A DNA stretch of 37,500 nucleotides from Prorocentrum cordatum (GCA_963575745.1 CAUYUJ010022061.1:20001-57500); one strand, 5' to 3'. Shown: positions 1-7,736, counted from the stretch's first letter. Notes: generated by a model not told the origin, from the sequence alone. Numbers and translations are program-made.

Positions 1-559
1 CTTGATTCCTTGATTTGAGTCGTCTAATCTATTCTATCTGACTCTTTTGAATCTTGTTTGGGTATTCTTCATTTGTCTGCCGAAATCCGCCTGCAGGGGT
101 ACAGGCGCGACCTAACCTTGGGACCGAGGACCGTCAAGAAATGACACAGGACGGAGAACAGGTCCCAGTGAGATGGTTCAGACCTCAAGTGGGTCCACGT
201 ACACACTCATGACGTCGGCCGTCTGCGTTTGAGGATCCAGCATCCTCGTTGTTCGCCTGTTCTCGGCCCTCCGCAGCGATTTGCCTCAAGCCCTTTTGGC
301 TCAGGCTCGAGCGCGCACAAGTCCAGGCCTCCCAACTGGGTCCGTGTAGGTGGGGTCGGGAGGATCGCGCCGCATCGCCGGTACACCGGCGACGCGGCTC
401 CATGTGGAACCCGATGTTGTTCGCGCTGGCGCCGCCGATGCGCCGCCGACGTCGCCGATGCATCGGCGATGCATCGGCGATGCGGCGTGATCCTCCGACA
501 CCATCCAGTTACCCGGACCTGCGCAGCCGCCTGCCCCATCAGGCAAGTCAGCCTGCACC
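1..559. other. Upstream region of the first gene, no coding sequence recognised
   Basis: No protein or RNA gene is recognisable here. The stretch holds a foldback repeat (340-518) and a weak spliced-leader-like match (284-305). It ends with an acceptable start context (GCACCATGG) for the exon beginning at 560. No TATA-like signal is credible, and dinoflagellates rarely use one. Promoter elements cannot be identified. Confidence 0.4.
340..518. repeat. MITE-like foldback element, copy 1
   Basis: The left end (355 on: GTCGGGAGGATCGCGCCGCA) is nearly the reverse complement of the right end (481-499, TGCGGCGTGATCCTCCGAC). The similarity extends outward to GTCCG at about 340 and CGGAC at about 518. 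The interior is rich in small palindromes around GCCGATGCATCGGC. A second copy with the same termini lies at 5511-5652. No coding capacity is seen, so this is best read as a non-autonomous inverted-repeat element. No target duplication could be fixed. Confidence 0.7.
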
Positions 560-694
560 ATGGGGTGCGGTGCGGCGTCAAAGCCCGTCGACAAGCCGCC
601 CCCCGCGGCAAAGGCCGGTGAGGTGGTCACTCCTGCGCCCGCGGCCGCGGAGCCGAAGCCGGCGCCCGCGGCCGCGGAGCCGAAGCCGGCGGAG
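560..694 (+). CDS. First exon: MGCG... N-terminus with Ala/Pro/Lys-rich linker
   Basis: The frame opens with ATG in the context GCACCATGG and begins MGCGAASKPVDKPPP. It continues into two copies of an AAAEPKPAP-like repeat encoded by a duplicated DNA unit (about 645-690). Gly2 followed by Cys3 fits the pattern of N-myristoylation with nearby palmitoylation, which would place the product at a membrane; this is inference. The exon ends at GCG-GAG, and GAG recurs at 1056-1058, where the frame resumes as KSEDKKGYVYGFFD. Splicing across 692-1058 therefore keeps the frame and yields the same protein wherever the cut falls within GAG. Without splicing, the frame runs into repeat-like sequence and stops. 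The start choice is the only ATG with sensible downstream protein. Confidence 0.6.
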
Positions 695-1058
695 CATCGA
701 GGGAAGGAACATGGGGGCCATGGCCAAGATGTCGCGGGACATTTCGTTACCGATTTTGGTCATGGTCCATTCTGTGGCGGCGAGTTCCGAAACCCGCCCT
801 CACCGATCCACGATTCAGGCAACTCGATGGGCGGCGGGGTTAGGGTTCGGAATTCGCCGAACACGTAGCGAAATCCAAACTCTAACCCTGCCTCCCATCG
901 ATTCATTGGAATCGATGGTTGGTGGGGGTAGGGTCCGGATGTCGCCACCTAATGCTGGTCGTCGCTGGTCCGCTGACCAAGATGAACGATGACCAAGATC
1001 GACGCCGACTTTCCGCGTCCAGTCTTGGTCATGGCCCCAATTTTAGTTCCCTCCAGAG
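692..1058 (+). repeat. Intron 1, made of a nested foldback (introner-like) element
   Basis: This 367-bp segment separates two in-frame coding pieces. GAG at both edges gives GA...AG borders (GAGCATCG...CCAGAG). Its ends are inverted repeats. The left arm has GAGGGAA, then GGGGCCATGGCCAAGA, then TTTTGGTCAT. The reverse complement of the right arm has GAGGGAA, GGGGCCATGACCAAGA and TCTTGGTCAT at matching spacing over about 70 bp. A second palindrome nests inside: TCGATGGGCGGCGGGGTTAG at about 825 faces CTAACCCTGCCTCCCATCGA at about 883. Inverted-repeat introns flanked by a short duplication are the hallmark of introners derived from DNA transposons. Confidence 0.7.
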
Positions 1059-2147
1059 AAGAGTGAGGACAAGAAAGGATATGTCTACGGCTTCTTCGAT
1101 CTGAAGAACGCCGATGAGTTCAAGACTGTCTACAGCCCCATGGCCGAACCGACGCTGGAGCCCTATGGAGGAAAATTCATCATGAAGCACGCGCTGGTAC
1201 CCGAGCTGGCCGCGAAGATGGGCATGAAGGAGTCCAAGGGCTTCGGCACCACGGGCATGATGGCCTTCATGCTGGAGTTCGACACCTTCGAGAAGGCCAT
1301 GGGCTGGTTCACGGGCCCCGAGTATGCCGCGGTGCTCGCGAAGCGTGACGAGGTCGCCGACTTCAAGATGGCCGTCGTCGAGGGCGCCCCGATCCCCGCT
1401 GGTGCCGGCCTCGTGGTTGGCTTTTTCGACATGAAGAACCCTGAGGAGTTCAAGACTGTCTACAGCCCCATGGCCGAGCCCACGTTAGAGCCCTACGGAG
1501 GCAAGTTTGCCATCAAGCATGCGCTGGTGCCCGAGATGGCCGCAAAGATGGGCATGAAGGAGTCCAAGGGCTTCGGCACCACAGGCCAGATGGCCTTCGT
1601 GCTGCAGTTCGCTGATTTCGAGAAGGCCATGGGCTGGTTCACGGGCCCCGAGTATGCCGCGGTGCTCGCGAAGCGCGACGAGGTCGCCGACTTCAGGATG
1701 GCAGTGGTTGAAGCGATGGGGGCCTCCAAGCCGGCGGCTGAGGATGCAAAGCCCGCCGAGGCGGAGCCTTCGGCGCCCGCCGTGGCGCCCGTGGCGCAGG
1801 AGGTGGTGAAGTGCAGCATGCGGGGCAGGCGCAGGGCACCGGAGCAGAAGGCCAGCCGGCGGCCTCAGGCTAGGCGCGTGGTCGACTTCGGCGACCACGA
1901 CGCAGGACCTCCTCCTCCTCCTCCTCCTCCTCCTCCTCCTCCTCCTCCACCACTTTATCCTCCTCTTTATCCTCCTCCTCCTCCTCCTCCTCCTCCTCCG
2001 CCCGAGCAGTTGCCAGCAGGAAAGTGGGTGTTGACCAGCACTGAGTACGACGGCTCCTACGGCATCATCGGCGGGACACCCGTCGTCCACGAGAAGACGG
2101 GCCCGATCCAGGAATCGAGCAGTGGCGAAGCGTTCCGGCTTGCCTAT
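1059..2147 (+). CDS. Tandem DUF1330-like domain exon with proline-rich linker
   Basis: The frame reads KSEDKKGYVYGFFDLKNADEF and then two near-identical units of 110 codons (1080-1409 and 1410 to about 1712). Each contains VYSPMAEPTLEPYGGKF, then KMGMKESKGFGTTG, then a second strand-helix block with FEKAMGWFTGPEYAAVLAKR and a VVE end. This pattern (EPYGGKF ... W[FY]..PEYA..L..R) matches DUF1330, a dimeric alpha/beta-barrel fold family; no enzymatic role is established. A charged Ala/Pro linker (ASKPAAEDAKPAEAEPSAPA) and a CCT-encoded polyproline run follow. The same open frame then enters KWVLTSTEYDGSYGIIGGTP...GEAFRLAY, which I do not recognise but which has normal protein composition. The CCT tract could instead lie in an unspotted intron, and the DUF1330 part could be a separate gene from the calpain. 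The exon ends near 2147-2151. Confidence 0.7.
1080..1712 (+). repeat. 330-bp tandem duplication encoding the two DUF1330-like domains
   Basis: TACAGCCCCATGGCCGA occurs at 1131 and again at 1461, exactly 330 bp apart. Long stretches between the copies are identical (for example GATGGGCATGAAGGAGTCCA in both). The period is 110 codons, so the duplication preserves the frame and doubles the domain. High identity at synonymous sites suggests a recent duplication or gene conversion. Confidence 0.9.
1908..1999 (+). repeat. (CCT)n microsatellite, interrupted
   Basis: CCT repeats with a CCACTTTATCCTCCTCTTTATCC interruption in two short pieces. In the open frame this encodes polyproline with two PLYP motifs. 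It may be coding (a linker) or intronic, and splicing evidence is needed to tell. Confidence 0.9.
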
Positions 2148-2343
2148 ACAGGCCCACCAGATAATGTTCTAACATGTGTTCGTGGTCTAAACGAAATGTG
2201 CTTAGAGCATTTCTGGTTGGGGCAGTCTTGTTTTAACATATCGGGTTTTAAGAACGTTGCTTGTTGTTTTAACATGTTTGGGCTCCAAGAACATGCCTGG
2301 GTAGGCGTATTGGAATGCCGAGACGGTCGGTCCCTGCTCAAAG
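2148..2343 (+). other. Intron 2, borders approximate
   Basis: The frame before it ends ...GEAFRLAY, and the frame after it resumes EGLDLLKQEPHKYLSLW in a different register, so about 196 bp must be removed. The segment is more AT-rich than its surroundings (TTTTAACATATCGGG, TTTTAACATGTTTGGG) and carries stops in the upstream register. The 3' border is CTCAAAG|GAG. The 5' border is near TAT|ACAGGCCCACC, without a clear GT, GC or GA donor at the best position; a shift of up to 3 nt is possible. Confidence 0.55.
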
Positions 2344-2523
2344 GAGGGTCTGGACCTTCTGAAGCAGGAACCGCACAAGTACCTCTCGCTGTGGTACCAG
2401 ACGGACATGACATCGTGGCCCGCTGATCAGCAGCAGTACTCGCTGTGTGAGCGCAGGAAGCAGAGGATTGTCGTTACGGAGTCGAAAGGGGCGCCGTTCA
2501 CGTACGTCGAGAGCAAGTACCAT
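2344..2523 (+). CDS. Internal exon of the calpain locus, unrecognised domain
   Basis: About 60 codons read EGLDLLKQEPHKYLSLW, then YQTDMTSWPADQQQYSLCER, then VVTESKGAPFTYVESKYH. Composition and codon use are those of ordinary protein, and the reading frame fits the previous exon (…FRLAY) after removal of intron 2. I do not recognise a family. The exon ends at CCAT (2520-2523), which is repeated at 2724-2727 at the far side of an inverted-repeat intron. After splicing, the frame would continue ALPDCQASDGRTRSPD and meet a TGA at 2794, so either a further intron starts before that stop or this branch of the gene ends there. Confidence 0.6.
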
Positions 2524-2727
2524 TCGAAGAGGAAACAACTGCATGGACATACCCTTGCTGGAGCTCCGCACGGACTTCTGGAATCGGCGCTGGACACTCC
2601 CGGGCGCGCGGAGCGCGCCGGGGGGGGGCGCCGGAGGCGCCGCCAGGGGGCGGCCCGCGCCCGTCCAGAGAGTCCGCGCGGAGCGCCGCAAGGCTATGCC
2701 TGTGCCGTTTTTTCTTCCTCCAGCCAT
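2524..2727 (+). repeat. Intron 3: inverted-repeat introner-like element, family II copy A
   Basis: The left arm reads GAGGAAACAAC, then CTTGCTGGAGCTCCGC, then CGGACTTCTGGA, then CGGCGCTGG. The reverse complement of the right arm reads GAGGAAGAAAAAAC, CTTGCGGCGCTCCGC, CGGACTCTCTGGA and GGGCGCGGG, in the same order over about 65 bp. CCAT occurs at both edges (2520-2523 and 2724-2727), like a target duplication. The right edge carries a pyrimidine run (TTTTTTCTTCCTCCAG) that can serve as a 3' splice signal. The same element occupies intron 4. Confidence 0.75.
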
Positions 2728-3186
2728 GCCCTGCCGGACTGCCAGGCGAGCGACGGAAGAACACGGAGCCCCGACTGCGCCGACCTCCGCTCGTGAGCTG
2801 CCCGAGCAAAAAGCCGAGCGTGAGCGCCCTCGTTTCCAAGGTGGCGTGCCGCGCTGGGGCCCCGCGCAGGCCGCGGCGTAAGGTCGCTATGTCACCTCGC
2901 GTAAGAGCTGCATCGCCCCAACATGCATATATCAGATGCGCGTCGCCGCCTCAGGGGCGACGCGCGCACCGAGAAATCTTATGGTATATGCGTCGTGACG
3001 GGCGCTCTCTGGCCACGCCGCTCGGGAAACGATGTACTGCAGGATGGGTATACTGTGTGTTCGGGTCGGACGCGCGCCTCCAAGGAGGACATATATATAT
3101 AGTAATCGTATGTTTCTGTGCGTCCCATGGTAATCGTAATCGTAGTAATCGTAGGATCGTAGGAGACCCGCTTCCGATGGCCGCCC
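2728..3186 (+). other. Unresolved stretch between calpain-locus exons
   Basis: One frame is open from about 2724 into the next exon and includes CPSKKPSVSALVSKVACRAG, but its composition becomes arginine-rich and doubtful. The stretch contains a strong hairpin (2938-2965, GCGCGTCGCC facing GGCGACGCGC), an (AT)5 run near 3091 and short TAATCGTA repeats (3102-3165). It is probably mostly intron, and no exon border could be fixed. Confidence 0.35.
2938..2965. repeat. Perfect 10-bp-arm hairpin
   Basis: GCGCGTCGCC at 2938-2947 and GGCGACGCGC at 2956-2965 are exact reverse complements with an 8-nt loop. It lies in a probable intron, and its function is unknown. Confidence 0.85.
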
Positions 3187-4804
3187 AGGTGCAGCACGAC
3201 CAGTTTACGGACGGCATGTCCTACGCGGGCGCCCCGTGCACGGAGGGCAAGCAGCCCGGCCGAGGGCAGGGCTGCGCAGACGTGCCGGGCCTCAGCGTCA
3301 TCAAGGACCCCGGAGGAACAATTCGACCCAAAAGCCAATGCATGTTGATGGGGGCAAAGTTCTGGTTCTTTGATTTCCAAAACCAGTTTTTGAGTTCAGT
3401 AACCAGTTCGTGGTGAATTCAACCACCAACCTGTAGAATTCAAAAACCAGTTTTTGTTCCTAACATTCGAACAGCTTTCTGAATCCATCAGCCGCTTTTA
3501 ATTCTAAAGCCTGTTTTTGGACTTCAAAATCCAGGAACGTATGGGCAATGGAAAGGGAGAGGTCAGTCTGGGAAATGCGGACAGTACATGAACATTCCTG
3601 GAGCGCGCGTCGATTCAGTTGTGTCCCCCCGTGCCCTCTTCAAGGACGTGGACCCGAACGACGTGCTGCAGGGCAGCGTCGGCGACTGCTGGCTGCTCTC
3701 CGCCATTCGAGGAAGAAACAACGACATGACCACCCGCTGTCCTAGCTCCGCGCGGATTTCTCGGACCGGCGCTGGAGCCCCGCTGGCGGCGCCTCCGCCG
3801 CCGCCCCTGGCACGCGAAAGCGCGCCAGGGAGGGGGGTCCTGCGCCGATCCAACAAATCCGCGAGGAGCTCCGAAAGTTTGTTCTCAAGCCGTTTTTTGG
3901 TTTTCCTCCGGCCATGTCCGCCTTGGCGGAGTTCTCCGGCGCAGTCAAGAAGGTGTTTGCTAAAACTCCTGGAATCGAGTCCATGCCGGGCGAGGGCGAG
4001 AACAGGTACGTGGTGACGTTGTACGACCTGAAGACCTGGAAGCCGGTCGACATCGAGGTCGACGAGCGGCTCCCTGGGAACCCGAACGGCAGCGGCCTGC
4101 TGGGTTGCGGCCCAAGCGCGTCCGGGGACCTGTGGGCACCTTACATCGAGAAGGCGTGCGCCATCCACTGTGGAGGATGGGACAAAATCAATGGCGGCCA
4201 GTGCACGCACGCCTGGCGCATGCTCACGGGCTGCAGAGAACAGTACACCTTCATGCCAGACCCCAGCGGCATGTACGGCTGCTTCGGGGCCATGAACCCC
4301 AACACGAACGAGTGGGAGGAGCTCGCCAACTCGCCGCACGACGGATTCCGCGGCCTGTGGCCCAACCCGTGGCCCGAAGTGGGCGGCGGCGGCGGCCTGA
4401 TGCACAAGATCGACTCGGACGAGATGTTCGAGCGCATGTGCGCGTTTGACGACGAGAACTACATCATGGGTGCGGGCACCAAGGCCGGCTCGGACACGCA
4501 GGACACCGACGGCATCGTGGATGGCCACGCCTACACGATCATAGATTGTGTCAACAACGCGGGGGGCACGGAGTTCGATTTGATCAAGGTGCGCAACCCG
4601 TGGGGCCAGGGCGAGTTCAAGTCGGGCATGTGGGACGACGATGGCCCTGGCTGGACGCAGTACCCTCAGGTTAAGGAAGCCCTGAAACCTGTTGCGGCCG
4701 ATGACGGTGTGTTCTGGGTTGACAAGGAGGAGTTCTTCAAATACTTCAAGACCATCTACGTGTGCGCGAAGAACATGACCGAATTCATCGAGGCTTCTCA
4801 ATGA
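3187..4804 (+). CDS. Calpain-type (C2 family) cysteine protease, three exons
   Basis: Exons are about 3187-3315, 3535-3706 and 3916-4804. Protein order: VQHDQFTDGMSYAG...VIKDPGG, then TYGQWKG...NIPGARVDSVVSPRALF, then LFKDVDPNDVLQGSVGDCWLL with the catalytic Cys in GDCW, then SALAEFSGAVKKVF. The His box is DGHAYTIIDCV and the Asn box is VRNPWGQGEFKSGMW. The chain ends DKEEFFKYFKTIYVC...EASQ and TGA at 4802. GDCW, GHAY and NPWG are the three calpain active-site boxes, so the protease should be catalytically competent. It cleaves cytosolic substrates, classically in a Ca2+-regulated way; no EF-hand or C2-like domain is seen downstream, so regulation differs or comes from the N-terminal part. 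A GGGGG run precedes LMHKIDSDEMFERM. Introns 3316-3534 and 3707-3915 are supported by frame and flanking direct repeats. Whether the DUF1330 exons upstream belong to the same transcript is not settled. Confidence 0.85.
3316..3534 (+). other. GA-AG intron between calpain exons, built of degenerate ~22-bp repeats
   Basis: AGGAAC occurs at 3314-3319 and 3533-3538. Joining across it gives IKDPGG|TYGQWKG in frame. With AG|GA borders, the intron is GAACAATTCG...AAATCCAG. The interior consists of degenerate units of the form ATTCNAAAACCAGTTTTTG (for example at about 3375, 3398, 3436 and 3521), which make it AT-richer than the exons. No long terminal inverted repeat was found, unlike introns 1, 3 and 4. 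Confidence 0.7.
3707..3915 (+). repeat. Intron 4: inverted-repeat introner-like element, family II copy B
   Basis: GCCAT lies at 3702-3706 and 3911-3915, and removing one copy with the interior joins GDCWLLSA to MSALAEFSGA in frame, the expected calpain core. The left arm has GAGGAAGAAACAAC, then AGCTCCGCGCGGATTTCT, then GGCGCTGGAGCCCC. The reverse complement of the right arm has AGCTCCTCGCGGATTTGT and GGCGCAGGACCCCC. Arms and the 3' edge (CCGTTTTTTGGTTTTCCTCC) match intron 3. No GT, GC or GA donor with AG acceptor exists within the 5-bp ambiguity, so splicing would be non-canonical. Confidence 0.8.
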
Positions 4805-5046
4805 CATGTGTCGAATTTTGACCATCTCGCGCCAGGCAAGTTGAGCGGCCCTCGAATTTCCTTGGCGACAAGTTCTGAAGGGTGAGGGCCTGGCTGGATC
4901 GCACCGGTGCTAGAGAGCAGGCGAGGACAAGAGCGAAGCGGTGTTTTCCAGCGTTTCGGCTTGTTCCTCATCCGCCTGTCTCGTACCCCAGGTGTAGCGT
5001 AGATTAGCCGCTGCATCCGCTGACGCCACCAGGCATCCTTTTTTAC

Positions 5047-5068
5047 ACAGAGCCCCGGTTGGCTCTGT
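5047..5068. repeat. Short hairpin downstream of the calpain gene
   Basis: ACAGAGCC and GGCTCTGT form an exact 8-bp stem around CCGGTT, preceded by a run of six T. It lies 243 bp after the calpain stop and could be a 3'-end structure, but dinoflagellate 3'-end signals are not known well enough to say. Confidence 0.5.
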
Positions 5069-5323
5069 CTCCTTGTTGGCACAGGTGCGGCGGCACTTTC
5101 TGCCGAGCGTGCTGTTCTTTCCGTGGCCAGCTGTCTGCTCGTGGGCGTCACGCTCAAAGGCGGCGCGGGCCTTGCCCGCCGCTGCGGCCCGGCGCCACGG
5201 TCCGCATAAAGACTGTGTGGACGGATCGGCGTCGGTACCCCCCGCGGGCAGACGCGACGGATCGGCGTGCGACTGGTGTGGCCATAGCTCTGTGCGCCTC
5301 GGCATCGCTCGGACGTGGACATG

Positions 5324-5429
5324 TTCTCTCGGAGAGGGCCGTCGAGGAGCAGCCTGGATCACTCAGCAAAAAACAAGCGCGCACGGAGCCGAGGCATGCA
5401 CAGGGAATGGACGTCCGAGCGATGGCCAG
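5324..5429 (+). repeat. Dispersed ~105-bp repeat, copy A
   Basis: Shares with 26036-26140 the blocks TTCTCTCGG/TTCTTCTCGG + CGAGGGCC-like, TCGAGGA, ATCCTGGA/GCCTGGATCA + GAGCAAAAAA-like, and an exact GACGTCCGAGCGATGGCCAG at the end. The two copies are about 20.7 kb apart in the same orientation. Their nature is unknown. Confidence 0.7.
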
Positions 5430-5510
5430 ACGCTGATGATGTTGGGAGTGCTCGCCCCTCCTCCCTACGCCCACCCTCCCCTCGCTTCACCTCCAGGCCT
5501 CCCGAGCGTG

Positions 5511-5652
5511 GTCCGAGCAGAGGGGTCGGAGGATCGCGCCGCATCACCGGTGCATCGGCGGTGCGGCTCGGCGCGGAGCCCGTCGGTTCCCGCGTCAGCG
5601 GCGCCGATGCATCGGCGATGCGGCGCGGTCCTCCGACGCCGGTTGCTCGGAC
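5511..5652. repeat. MITE-like foldback element, copy 2
   Basis: The left end GTCCGAGCA + GTCGGAGGATCGCGCCGCAT (5511 on) matches the reverse complement of the right end, GTCCGAGCA + GTCGGAGGACCGCGCCGCAT (ending 5652). The arms are about 36 bp. The interior again carries GCCGATGCATCGGC. It belongs to the same family as 340-518, and shared CCAGGCCTCCC just left of both copies suggests the unit may extend further. Confidence 0.8.
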
Positions 5653-5718
5653 ACTGTTTGAGGCGCTCCACAAACGGGCCTTACCTTTGTGGATCGAAGG
5701 AGTTGCCATCCCTTCTTC

Positions 5719-5803
5719 GGCGGAAGGCGGCGGAAGGTCGGCGGAAGTATAACGAGGCCGGCGGAAGCCGGCAGAAGTTCGGCGGAAGGCTGCGGAAGTA
5801 GAA
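5719..5803 (+). repeat. Degenerate GCGGAAG minisatellite
   Basis: Seven or more variants of (G)GCGGAAGG / GGCAGAAG follow one another with 1-6 bp spacers, immediately downstream of the MITE copy. Confidence 0.7.
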
Positions 5804-6844
5804 GATGTGCCCCGAAGAGGTGAAACCGTTTTTGGGTTCAGGGTCGCCAGAATCGGACATATGTTGGGAGGCCCGTATCACCTCAGTGCGACGAGACGTC
5901 CCGAGTCGGGTCGATGCTCGGCACACCTTTCTGCCCAGTCTGTTCGCGCACTGTCCATGACAGGGCAGTCTGGGAGGGCGTGCCGAAGTGCCAAGCTTCG
6001 CCTCGGCCGTCGCGCTCGACGGCCCTCCAGATCGCAGGTCAGTTGCGCGCGAGAGCCAACCAATCGGCGTCCTCGTCGTCATCCTTTTCTCCGCCCCATC
6101 CTCGTCCTCGTCATCGTCGCCGTCATCCTCCTCTTCCGTGCGCTCCTGCCCCTCGTCCTTGTCGAGGTCGTCATTGTCGTCCTGCTCGTCTTCTCCCATC
6201 GTCCCTCTCCTCCCACCATCCCGCCATCCCTGGTTCTCGATTTCTCCGAGGAGAATGGTAAGCCCGCAGCCCCAGTCTATGCGAGAAGGGTCATCGTCCC
6301 TATCATGTTTGACGGCCGCAGTAGAATGCGCATGATGAGGATGCGTGTTCCCCACAGTTCCTCACTTGTGGACTTCTATTCACTCCCGCAGTCATCGACT
6401 TCCTCGTGTTGCTCTTGGCTCCACCTTCAACCTTCTCCCAGCTTTTCCTCATCGCCCGCCTTGCATTGATTTCCATCCTATTGACCCGTCTCCTCGTTCA
6501 CCTCTTGTTCCCCATATCTCCTGTCTGTCGTCCAGGCAGGGCGCCATCCTTGCACGTTCGTTTCTTCTTCTTATTAATATGCTTATTATTTTCATTATTA
6601 TTCGCATTCCTATGTTTTTGTGTTTTGCTACCGTTCGCGCTCTCAGTAGTATTCCTATGTTTCTTCTTATCGATCGTGCCATTATTAGGTCCCTCATTTC
6701 TCTTATCACTCTTCTAACTCTTAGCCTGCCTCATCCCGCTTCCACTTGTCTCCTGCCTCCGCATTTCGGGCTTCCAACGAAAACACGAAATAGGCTGATC
6801 CGCGGATGTGTAGGATCAGGCTCTTGGTGTCTGAGCCCCCGCCT

Positions 6845-7031
6845 GGGTCTGAGGGTAGGCAGGCAAGCTGAGATTTGACGAAGCAGTGTGGGAAATGATC
6901 GGTCGTGAGCAATTCTGAGATGGCTTTTGGGGGGTTTCTGAGAACCCATTTGGGTCTGAGGGTATGCAGTCACGCTGAGATTCGACGAAGCAGTGTGGGA
7001 AATGATCGGTCGTGACCAAGTCTGAGATGGC
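6845..7031 (+). repeat. Direct duplication, 80-bp units at 107-bp spacing
   Basis: Units 6845-6924 and 6952-7031 both run from GGGTCTGAGGGTA through GACGAAGCAGTGTGGGAAAT and GATCGGTCGTGA to CTGAGATGGC. They differ at a handful of sites. No coding function is evident. Confidence 0.9.
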
Positions 7032-7108
7032 GGCTTTTTCAGCGGTTGGGGGCGGTGCTTAACCCAGAACCATTGAATGTGTGTCCTTTGTGACCGGTCG
7101 TCGCACCA

Positions 7109-7432
7109 GGGGAGGAGGAGGAGGAGGAGGAGGAGGAGGAGGACGAGGAGGAGGAGGAGGTGGAGAACGAGGAGGAGGAGGATGAACGACAATCTGGAGC
7201 CCGATGTTATCTTGGACGCACTGTTTTCCTGGAGCCATAGGACGCGAGCGCCGCTGGCATCCAGACGCAATGAACACGCGCGCCAGCGTGCAGGGCTGAG
7301 GCACCACCTCGAAGGAAACGGAACGAAACGAAACGAAACGAATACGAAACGAATACGAAACGAGGCGAAAACGAGGAGGGTGAGGAGGAGGAGGAGGAGA
7401 AGGAGGAGGAGGAGGAGGAGGAGGATCGATCG
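7109..7432 (+). repeat. (GGA)n tracts with an ACGAA pentanucleotide block
   Basis: GGA/GAG repeats at 7109-7187 and 7378-7432 flank unique sequence and a block of ACGAAACGAA/ACGAATACGAA repeats at about 7320-7366. Confidence 0.9.
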
Positions 7433-7676
7433 CCAGGGGAACACTGGAAACTATGGAAAGCGAAGGGGAAAACGAGCATTCAGGCATACCGGAACGGATG
7501 GGGAATCGTGGGGCTCGTGCCCGTTCGTCTGTGTGTCTTGGGGCCCCCGTCGCTCTTCTCGCGTCCGCCGCGGCCTCTCGCTCGGGCCTTGGCGTGGGCG
7601 GCGCGAGGCCCAGGCCAGGACGCCGCGTTTTTCTGTTTTGTTCGCGGCGTGCCCCCCCCCTCCTGATGTCTGGGCC

Positions 7677-7712
7677 CCTCCTCCTCCTCCTCCTCCTCCT
7701 CCTCCTCCTCCT
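7677..7712 (+). repeat. (TCC)n tract immediately before the LINE
   Basis: Twelve CTC units end in TTC directly before the spliced-leader relic. Similar tracts lie at the LINE 1/LINE 2 junction and after LINE 2. Confidence 0.9.
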
Positions 7713-7714
7713 TC

Positions 7715-7736
7715 TCCGTAGCCATTTTGGCTCAAG
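7715..7736 (+). other. Relic dinoflagellate spliced leader (perfect 22 nt)
   Basis: TCCGTA followed by GCCATTTTGGCTCAAG matches the 22-nt dinoflagellate spliced leader at every position (the variable first base is T). In an SL RNA gene, AAG is followed by a GT splice donor; here it is followed by ATGGGTTGC and the LINE 5' UTR. This is therefore a leader carried into DNA by reverse transcription of a trans-spliced mRNA, not an SL RNA gene. Confidence 0.95.

Larger units (their letters stand above)
4805..7714. other. Intergenic region between the calpain locus and the LINE
   Basis: No protein family is recognisable on either strand. Frames here are arginine/serine-rich shadows of repeats. It contains a hairpin (5047-5068), a dispersed repeat (5324-5429), a MITE copy (5511-5652), GCGGAAG repeats (5719-5803), a Ser/Pro-coding (TCC/TCG) stretch at 6065-6220, an AT-rich patch at 6565-6720, a 107-bp-period duplication (6845-7031) and GGA/ACGAA tracts (7109-7432). 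Confidence 0.5.

Noticed and set aside
3563-4825. 420-codon minus-strand frame opposite the calpain
   Set aside because: It is the antisense shadow of the GC-rich calpain exons, spans two introns and has no protein-like pattern.
5807-6878. Ser/Pro/Leu-rich plus-strand frames of 177-220 codons
   Set aside because: They read TCC/TCG-rich and AT-rich low-complexity sequence, lack motifs and change frame without splice support.
7715-7736. SL RNA gene
   Set aside because: The leader is followed by ATGGGTTGC and not by a GT splice donor or the rest of an SL RNA; a LINE follows directly.
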